Positions 1 to 4,113 of a DNA stretch of 8,674 nt are shown here, in pieces. Source of the stretch: Ignavibacteriales bacterium (GTDB lineage Bacteria; Bacteroidota; Ignavibacteria; Ignavibacteriales; Ignavibacteriaceae); contig PLNZ01000284.1 in the NCBI GenBank assembly GCA_003142915.1, forward strand, positions 1-8,674, given 5' to 3'. The notes below the pieces were generated by a model. That model was not told where the DNA came from, ran no database searches, and saw only the letters and a list, made by a program, of their open reading frames with translations. The stretch's first letter is position 1. Each line of letters begins with the position of its first letter. Position numbers and translations under genes: made by a program.

Positions 1-56
1 CACGAGTAACTAATTTTATTTATATCAAACGCTCCCCCATCTTCAACAAATTCCAT
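1..56 (-). CDS. Possible 5' end of a hypothetical protein, cut by window edge
   Basis: An ATG at 56-54 on the minus strand opens a frame that stays open for all 18 codons to the window edge and starts MEFVEDGGAFDINKIS. A purine-rich GAGAGAG directly precedes the ATG and could be a ribosome binding site, although its spacing is very short. The codons look ordinary for this AT-rich genome. The fragment is too short to assign a family, and 18 open codons can occur by chance, so it is only a candidate. Confidence 0.3.
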   Translation of the reverse strand, partial: MEFVEDGGAFDINKISYS

Positions 57-120
57 CTCTCTCAACTTTTCTATTGACTACAAAAAAATCCCCCCATAAA
101 AAAAATTTATTTCCGATTTC

Positions 121-360
121 ACCGTGATTTTGCACTCAGGTAAAGTACGGCACGAGCCTCTTGTTACCTATCATTGGCAATTCGAGATTTAGGGGGCGTG
201 TTTGTTGTGCATTCTCAACCGATGGGGCAGATTGGTTGTTTAATCTAACCTTGCCCTCTCTCAAGTAATACAATTGTATCACCTCCACTTCTACTTCCCC
301 TAGCCGATGAGGTAGTGTTTGTTTTGTACAGAGCTTATATGGCTCAACTCAATATTCTAC
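121..360. other. GC-richer island with a start-less open frame, unassigned
   Basis: By direct count this stretch is about 44% G+C, while 361-460 is about 22%. On the minus strand, 348-136 is an open frame of 70 codons ending in TGA. It has no ATG until codon 59, so it is not a normal gene; the translation includes segments such as LPHRLGEVEVEVIQLYY and PLNLELPMIGNKRLVPYFT. Two related motifs, CCGATGGGGCAG (219-230) and CCGATGAGGTAG (304-315), and two related GTGTTTGTT stretches suggest degenerate internal repetition. It may be a gene remnant, a structured RNA, or part of a dispersed repeat. The sequence alone does not decide. Confidence 0.35.
265..282. repeat. 18-base near-perfect palindrome
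   Basis: The core ATACAATTGTAT (268-279) is a perfect 12-base palindrome. With its flanks, two of three further base pairs also match. It sits inside the GC-richer island and about 185 bases ahead of the small exported-protein gene. A palindrome of this size could bind a dimeric regulator, but nothing ties it to a specific one. Confidence 0.4.
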
Positions 361-399
361 AATTCTTTAAGTGTAATAACTTTTCTACTTTTAATAGAT

Positions 400-405
400 T
401 ATAAT
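400..405 (+). promoter_or_regulatory. Possible -10 box for the 464-796 gene
   Basis: A perfect TATAAT lies 58 bases before the start codon in a very AT-rich stretch. No good -35 hexamer is found at 16-18 bases spacing, so the call is weak; TATAAT arises easily in such sequence. Confidence 0.25.
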
Positions 406-452
406 AAAACTTTTATAAAATGATTTGCGTCTAAAGTAAAGTCAAACCAATT

Positions 453-457
453 AGGAG
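453..457 (+). promoter_or_regulatory. Ribosome binding site AGGAG
   Basis: AGGAG ends 6 bases before the ATG at 464. It is one of the clearest Shine-Dalgarno sites in the window and supports both this start and the reality of the small gene behind it. Confidence 0.6.
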
Positions 458-463
458 TTCGCT

Positions 464-796
464 ATGACAAAAAATATTATACAATTCGCATCATTAATTG
501 TAATGGCTTTAATATTGACTTTAGCTATACCAGTATCAACTTTAGCTCAGGGCAAAAAGGGGGACGACGAAATCAAATCGCTCGTTAACAGAATTGATGC
601 ACTAGAGAAAAAAGTTAAGGAACAGGATACAATAATTGCTAATCTTAACAACAAATTAGATAAAATCAATAATCCAATACTTGCTATTCCTAATATTCAA
701 GATTGGAATAATTTACCCAAAGGAAGCAAACCGTTCCAATTTAATGGACAAACCTATTACATGGTTCCCATCAAAAGTTCGACTGATGTAAAATAA
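464..796 (+). CDS. Small exported coiled-coil protein, function unknown
   Basis: The 110-residue product begins with a typical Sec signal peptide: positive N-terminus (MTKN), a hydrophobic core at about residues 6-24, and a likely signal peptidase I site after STLA at residue 28. Residues 34-68 have a heptad-like pattern (L40, I44, L47, V51, I58, L61, L65) and probably form a short coiled coil, which suggests oligomerisation. The tail carries QFNGQTYYMVPI, probably a small beta segment. No catalytic motif or cysteine is seen. A good AGGAG site supports the start, and a terminator-like hairpin follows about 115 bases downstream, so it is likely a single-gene transcript. I do not recognise the family; a periplasmic or secreted location is inferred from the signal peptide. 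Confidence 0.75.
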   Translation: MTKNIIQFASLIVMALILTLAIPVSTLAQGKKGDDEIKSLVNRIDALEKKVKEQDTIIANLNNKLDKINNPILAIPNIQDWNNLPKGSKPFQFNGQTYYMVPIKSSTDVK

Positions 797-910
797 TATA
801 CTGGTACTGAATACATTATTGAAATATGAAACGTCTCTTGTTTTTCGATTTTTAGGATAGTTATGAGGTCCCATTTTATTTCTTCTCTTTTGTAAATTAA
901 ATATTTATAG

Positions 911-938
911 GCTATCAACCAGAGATAGTTTTATTTTT
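911..938 (+). terminator. Probable rho-independent terminator after the exported-protein gene
   Basis: CTATC (912-916) pairs with GATAG (924-928), with a possible extra G-U pair (911/929), around a 7-base loop. TTTTATTTTT follows at 929-938. The stem is short and AT-rich, so strength is uncertain. Confidence 0.45.
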
Positions 939-960
939 AGAACTTTTTACAATAAAAATG

Positions 961-980
961 ATGTCCTAAAAATGTCCTAA
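961..980. repeat. Tandem ATGTCCTAA repeat
   Basis: ATGTCCTAA occurs at 961-969 and again at 972-980, an 11-base period separated by AA. It lies about 85 bases from the tRNA-derived composite. Such closely spaced direct repeats can be recombinase or regulator sites, but no recombinase gene is present in the window. Confidence 0.45.
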
Positions 981-1020
981 GCATCGGTAAATAGGTGTAA
1001 TCAGAGAGAGCAAAAAGAAG

Positions 1021-1051
1021 TAAAAAAGCTCAAAAACGATGTTTCTGAGCT
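1021..1051 (-). terminator. Rho-independent terminator for the tRNA-Ser/GIY-YIG transcript
   Basis: Read on the minus strand, AGCTCA (1051-1046) pairs with TGAGCT (1032-1027). An inner AAAC/GTTT stem and a GAT/ATC loop are separated from the outer stem by one mismatch. A run of six T follows directly (1027-1022), with more T shortly after. It lies 14 bases beyond the defective tRNA copy, so it would end a transcript running through tRNA-Ser, the GIY-YIG gene and the tRNA remnant. Confidence 0.65.
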
Positions 1052-1064
1052 ATAGGATATGAGA

Positions 1065-1148
1065 GCGGAGAGGCCGGGATTCGAACCCGGGGTAGAGTTT
1101 AACCCCTACGACGGTTTAGCACCCCGCCACGGCGGGGTCAGCCACTCA
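1065..1148 (-). pseudogene. Defective partial copy of tRNA-Ser(GCU)
   Basis: On the minus strand this copy has 11 bases identical to D-arm positions 12-22 of the intact tRNA (1148-1138, TGAGTGGCTGA). A 16-base GC-rich insert (1137-1122) follows. Then come 57 bases identical to tRNA positions 34-90 (1121-1065), covering part of the anticodon loop, the variable arm, the T arm and the 3' acceptor strand. It lacks the 5' acceptor strand, the 3' half of the D stem and the 5' anticodon stem, and its end reads CTC instead of CCA. It cannot fold as a working tRNA. Its first three bases serve as the stop codon of the GIY-YIG gene. Confidence 0.85.
1122..1137 (-). repeat. GC-rich 16-base inverted repeat replacing tRNA positions 23-33
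   Basis: The minus strand reads CCCCGCCGTGGCGGGG. It folds into a 6-7 base-pair stem around CGTG, extended by an A-T pair with the flanking bases 1138 and 1121. It is 100% G+C except one base, in a genome of low G+C. It lies 8 bases after the GIY-YIG stop codon. No T run follows, so it is not a classical terminator; it could protect the mRNA end or be a recognition site of the element. Confidence 0.7.
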
Positions 1149-1388
1149 AATATTCAGCAGTTTCTTAAATGCATTTCCTCCTTTGTAGGATTTAATCTGC
1201 ATTTCTCTTTTATAAGCTTCAGATTTTGTATTAACAGGTTCATAGTAAATAATCTGCCATGGAAGGTACTTTTTTGTTGATTTTACCCTGCCGGAATTAT
1301 GTTCCAGCAATCTTTTTTCAATATTGGCTGTGTGCCCTATATAAAAATGATCGGAGTCCCTTGATTTTAGAATATATGTAAAGTACAT
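1146..1388 (-). CDS. Small GIY-YIG nuclease-family protein
   Basis: The 80-residue product is a stand-alone GIY-YIG domain of the small UPF0213/UvrC-N-like type. Visible motif residues are TYI (4-6, the GIY strand), YIG (16-18), R26 and H30 on the first helix, the candidate metal-ligand glutamate E62 (KREMQIK) and N72. These match the catalytic set of GIY-YIG nucleases, so it may nick or cut DNA; many small members have no proven activity. The ATG lies 2 bases after the CCA of tRNA-Ser and has no ribosome binding site of its own, because that space is tRNA acceptor and T arm. The stop TGA is the first codon of the partial tRNA copy. It was probably acquired or spread together with the tRNA duplication. 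It is probably co-transcribed from the tRNA promoter. Confidence 0.85.
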   Translation of the reverse strand: MYFTYILKSRDSDHFYIGHTANIEKRLLEHNSGRVKSTKKYLPWQIIYYEPVNTKSEAYKREMQIKSYKGGNAFKKLLNI

Positions 1389-1390
1389 AA

Positions 1391-1482
1391 TGGCGGAGAG
1401 GCCGGGATTCGAACCCGGGGTAGAGTTTAACCCCTACGACGGTTTAGCAAACCGTTGGTTTCAGCCACTCACCCACCTCTCC
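1391..1482 (-). tRNA. tRNA-Ser, anticodon GCU
   Basis: On the minus strand the acceptor strands GGAGAGG (1482-1476) and CCTCTCC (1401-1395) pair perfectly, followed by discriminator G (1394) and encoded CCA (1393-1391). The D stem is GGT/ACC and the anticodon stem is ACGGT/ACCGT, with loop TTGCTAA carrying GCT. A long class II variable arm (GTAGGG/CTCTAC with one G-U pair) and the T arm CCGGG-TTCGAAT-CCCGG follow. The long variable arm together with the GCU anticodon makes this a serine tRNA reading AGC/AGU. It is intact, unlike its copy at 1065-1148, so it should be functional. Confidence 0.97.
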
Positions 1483-1518
1483 GGGTAATTTTTAGCTGAA
1501 ATTACTTTTTTAATTTCC

Positions 1519-1526
1519 GAAAGATA
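1519..1526 (-). promoter_or_regulatory. Weak candidate promoter element for tRNA-Ser
   Basis: The minus strand reads TATCTTTC about 36 bases before the tRNA 5' end, resembling the Bacteroidota -7 consensus TAnnTTTG except at the last base. A T-rich CTTTT lies about 19 bases further upstream, where TTG or TTTG would be expected. The match is poor in AT-rich sequence. Confidence 0.22.
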
Positions 1527-1573
1527 ATAATTTAATGTAAATATTAAAAGAGTTTTGGTATGCTTTACAAATA

Positions 1574-1765
1574 CTAAAATATTTTCTGAACGCGTCCTAC
1601 CTGGCTTGTTTCAAGCCGGACTTTAATTCCATGTGAATGTAATGGAGATTTTGTAAGGATGTCTTTTACATATCCTTCCGTAAGTTTGCCTGTACGTTGA
1701 TCCTCTTTTAATACAATAGCTACGTGCATGCCGGATTTAATTAGTTCGCGTCTTGTCCCGTCCAT
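1574..1765 (-). CDS. ywbE: YwbE-family small protein (DUF2196)
   Basis: From ATG 1765 the product is 63 residues, starting MDGTRRELIKSG. It contains the family core: VAIVLKEDQRTGKLTEGYVKD, then ILTKSPLHSHGIKVRLE and QVGRVQKI. Bacillus YwbE is about the same length and has the same KEDQRTGKLT and HGIKVRLE blocks, so recognition is firm, although the family's biochemical role is not established. An in-frame ATG at 1927 would add 54 residues, but these lie antiparallel to nothing known and fall wholly inside the helicase gene in another frame, so I chose 1765. The start overlaps the end of the helicase gene by 29 bases, which suggests translational coupling and perhaps a shared RNA-related role (inference). 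Confidence 0.85.
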   Translation of the reverse strand: MDGTRRELIKSGMHVAIVLKEDQRTGKLTEGYVKDILTKSPLHSHGIKVRLETSQVGRVQKIF

Positions 1766-3062
1766 AAGATTTGCTCTTACTCTGATTGTCCTTATTCCTT
1801 TTCCTACCGAACCATCTATTATTATTTTTCTTTGCCTCACCTGATGAACGGTATTCTCCGGAAGATCTAACCTTCCGAGTATGGGATTCATCCGTTGACT
1901 TTGGATAATTCCCGGCTGTTTTTTCATCTACAGGGAAAGGGTTATCCTGAATAACAGGAATCGGTTTAGGAATTATTTTGTTTATGTCCCTCAGAAATAA
2001 TTTTTCTTCTGCATCACAGAAAGAGATAGCAACGCCGCCTAATCCGGCTCTGCCAGTACGACCAATACGGTGAATATAATTTTCCGATTGATCAGGCATT
2101 TCATAATTTATTACATGCGATAATTCTTCCACATCAATTCCGCGCGCAGCAATATCGGTTGCAACAAGCACCCGGGTTTTTTTAGCTTTAAAATTATTCA
2201 AAGCTCGCTGGCGTGAATTCTGTGATTTATTACCATGAATAGCTTCCGCATATATTTTAGCGCTGTTCAGAAAGCGTTCTACTTTATCGGCGCCATGTTT
2301 AGTGCGCGTAAAAACAAGAGCGGAATCTATTGATTTATCCTGTAAAAGATGAATCAGTAAATCTTTTTTATTATGTTTTGCTACGTAATACAAACCTTGT
2401 TTAATGGCGTCTACGGTAGGTTTTTCCGGTGATATATCTACCCTGACTGGGTTGGATAAAATTGAACCCGCAAGCTTTATAATGCTCGAAGGCATTGTAG
2501 CGGAAAAGAACAGCGTCTGTCTTTTCCCAGGTAATACAGCTATTATTTTTTTTATATCATTTATGAATCCCATATCGAGCATACGGTCGGATTCATCCAG
2601 CACGAGTATCTTTATATGCTGAAGGCTGATATATTTTTGATTCATCAAATCAAGTAATCTGCCCGGAGTTGCAATAAGAATATCGGCGCCTTTCCTTAAT
2701 TTATCGGTTTGTCTTTGCTGCGGAACTCCTCCATAAACAACTACATTTCGCAACCCCGTATATTTTCCGTAGCTTGAAAAGCTCTCATTGATTTGAACAG
2801 CTAATTCTCTTGTGGGAGTAAGCACTAATGAACTTATAGTTCTTTTTTCATTACCGGAAAGTTTTTCTTCATAGAGTATCTGTAATATAGGAACCGCATA
2901 CGCCGCTGTTTTGCCTGTACCGGTTTGGGCACAGCCAAGTACATCTTTTCTTTCAAGTATTAAAGGAATAGCCTGCTGCTGAATAGGAGTGGGAATTGTA
3001 TAGCCTTCTTCATCCAAAGCTTTCTGAAGAGGCTTTATTAAATTTAGTTTTTCAAATGACAT
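1737..3062 (-). CDS. rhlE: DEAD-box ATP-dependent RNA helicase, RhlE-like
   Basis: The 441-residue product has the full superfamily 2 helicase set. It shows the Q motif (F3, PTPIQQQ 25-30), motif I AQTGTGKT (45-52), Ia PTRELA (83-88), Ib TPGR (132-135), II DESD (156-159), III SAT (187-189), IV ALVFTRT (248-254), V ARGIDVE (306-312) and VI HRIGRTGR (331-338). Spacing and wording, such as DRMLDMGF after motif II, fit the RhlE group, which unwinds short RNA duplexes in ribosome assembly or RNA decay. Motif II has serine instead of alanine (codon 2591-2589), a mild change. Residues from about 395 form a basic, serine- and asparagine-rich tail typical for RNA binding. AAAGGA about 12 bases ahead of ATG 3062 is a possible weak binding site. 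The 200 bases upstream (3063-3263) show no gene and may be a long leader. Confidence 0.93.
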   Translation of the reverse strand: MSFEKLNLIKPLQKALDEEGYTIPTPIQQQAIPLILERKDVLGCAQTGTGKTAAYAVPILQILYEEKLSGNEKRTISSLVLTPTRELAVQINESFSSYGKYTGLRNVVVYGGVPQQRQTDKLRKGADILIATPGRLLDLMNQKYISLQHIKILVLDESDRMLDMGFINDIKKIIAVLPGKRQTLFFSATMPSSIIKLAGSILSNPVRVDISPEKPTVDAIKQGLYYVAKHNKKDLLIHLLQDKSIDSALVFTRTKHGADKVERFLNSAKIYAEAIHGNKSQNSRQRALNNFKAKKTRVLVATDIAARGIDVEELSHVINYEMPDQSENYIHRIGRTGRAGLGGVAISFCDAEEKLFLRDINKIIPKPIPVIQDNPFPVDEKTAGNYPKSTDESHTRKVRSSGEYRSSGEAKKNNNRWFGRKRNKDNQSKSKSYGRDKTRTN

Positions 3063-3263
3063 TAATTGTATTTTTCCTTTTGAGACCGGTAAGTAAAAAA
3101 TCTTTTAGGTTTTGAATCAGCGGTCGGGTTAATGAATATCTTAGTAAGAATAGCAGGCAACGATATTTAATGAAGCAAACTTTTCATAACTAACTATTAA
3201 ATATAAGACTATTTAAGCACAACTCAAAGGATGGTTAAAACAGATGAATTCAAATAGATGAAT

Positions 3264-3836
3264 TTATTCACCCCCAGGTTTTTTATTCCAATCTAATTTA
3301 ATAGTGAATGTTGTACCTATGCCCTTAGCGCTTTTGACGGTAATTTCGCCCTGATTTAATTCGATATATTTTTTTGTTAAAGCCAGCCCCAATCCGTTTC
3401 CGTCAAATTTTCTGGAATACCCCTCTTCTTCCTGTGAAAATGGTTCAAATAACCTTGATAAATATTCTTGAGAAATACCGACGCCGGTATCAGTTATATC
3501 TATGACTATACTCTCATCATTTTCATAGCTGAAGACTTCTACGCCTCCCTTATCGGTAAATTTAACAGCATTATCAAGCAGATTTTGAAAAGCCCGGGTT
3601 AAGGTGAACTTATCAGCAACAATATTATTGGTCCGGCATGAATTATTATATGAGAGCTTAATTTTTTTTATTTCAGCAATCGATTTAAACTCCAGCAGCA
3701 TATTTTCAATTAAATTATTCAGATCAAATTCTTCTTTTGAAACATCATAGTTGCCTGTCTGAATAATAGACATATTTAGTATAAGGTCAATGGTTCTTAA
3801 AAGCTGCCTGCCGCTTGCTTCTATAAGAGGAAAGCT
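3264..3836 (-). pseudogene. Sensor histidine kinase remnant (ATPase domain only)
   Basis: The reading frame carries an intact HATPase_c domain: N box NLLDNAVKF, G1 box DTGVGIS, F box FEPFSQEEE and G2 box GNGLGLAL. Upstream of the internal ATG at 3773 the frame continues for 21 codons as SFPLIEASGRQLLRTIDLIL, which matches the second helix of a HisKA dimerisation domain. It is then cut by TAA at 3839-3837. The first HisKA helix with the phosphorylated histidine and all sensor domains are missing. A 169-residue product from ATG 3773 could still bind ATP but could not autophosphorylate in the usual way. The break lies only 55 bases from feoA, so a deletion or rearrangement probably joined the two regions. 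No partner response regulator is visible. Confidence 0.8.
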
Positions 3837-3891
3837 TTATTTTTATATAGACTTAATCTTAATAATATGAATTAAATATTTTTTGAAGTTT
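3837..3891 (+). promoter_or_regulatory. Probable promoter/operator region of feoAB
   Basis: This 55-base stretch separates the divergent kinase remnant from feoA and is extremely AT-rich. TAATAT at 3863-3868 could be a -10 box, but there is no convincing -35. TTAAT/ATTAA half-sites at 3853-3875 have poor symmetry; no clear Fur box can be read. The role follows mainly from position. Confidence 0.3.
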
Positions 3892-4113
3892 ATGAGAACC
3901 GCTGCTGATTTAAATTTTGGGGAGACGGGTATTATATCCGGAATTGAAGGTTCACACCCTTCGTCCAGAAGGATTTTGGAGTTAGGTTTTACTCCCGGAC
4001 AAGAGATTGAATTGATAAGTAAAGCTGTTTTTAACGACCCGCTTGCTTTTTCGGTGCGCGGAACTATTATTGCAATCCGGAAAAATGAAGCTGCCTGTAT
4101 TAAACTGATATGA
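3892..4113 (+). CDS. feoA: FeoA, small cytoplasmic partner of ferrous iron transporter
   Basis: The product is 73 residues from ATG 3892; an in-frame TTG at 3883 would add three residues and is less likely. It shows the SH3-like FeoA pattern: FGETGIISGIEG, then RRILELGFTPGQEIELISKA, then a DPLAFSVRGT block and IAIRKNEAACIKL. FeoA proteins support the FeoB permease at the cytoplasmic face; the exact role (interaction or regulation) is still debated. The stop overlaps the feoB start as ATGA, so the two are translated as a coupled pair. No clear ribosome binding site precedes it, in line with other genes here. Confidence 0.93.
   Translation: MRTAADLNFGETGIISGIEGSHPSSRRILELGFTPGQEIELISKAVFNDPLAFSVRGTIIAIRKNEAACIKLI

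Larger units (their letters stand above)
1065..1393 (-). mobile_element. Candidate minimal GIY-YIG element bounded by tRNA-Ser repeats
   Basis: An identical 57-base direct repeat (1065-1121 and 1393-1449) brackets a unit of about 330 bases. The unit contains only a GIY-YIG nuclease gene, a GC-rich hairpin and tRNA-derived sequence. The gene starts 2 bases after the intact tRNA and stops inside the partial copy. Duplication of the 3' part of a tRNA gene around a nuclease or recombinase gene is a known mark of tRNA-targeting elements. That this unit moves is an inference. An alternative is an old tandem tRNA duplication whose first part was replaced by the gene. Confidence 0.45.

Noticed and set aside
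121..260. Possible integron attC-like site (ATCTAAC near 242-249)
   Set aside because: The matching inverse-core half GTTRRRY is absent at the expected position, and no integrase or cassette is present.
1059..1280. Plus-strand open frame of 73 codons starting MRAERPGFEPG
   Set aside because: It is the antisense of the tRNA-Ser remnant and the GIY-YIG gene; GFEPG-type peptides are typical false translations of tRNA T arms.
1498..1517. GAAATTA/TAATTTC hairpin between ywbE and tRNA-Ser as a terminator
   Set aside because: The 7-base stem is all A/T except one pair and no T run follows on either strand.
1766..1927. 54-residue N-terminal extension of YwbE
   Set aside because: It lies wholly within the helicase tail in another frame, and the YwbE family length matches the shorter product.
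3242..3264. Direct repeat AGATGAATT (3242-3250, 3256-3264)
   Set aside because: Short, AT-rich and overlapping the kinase stop codon; likely chance or minor slippage.
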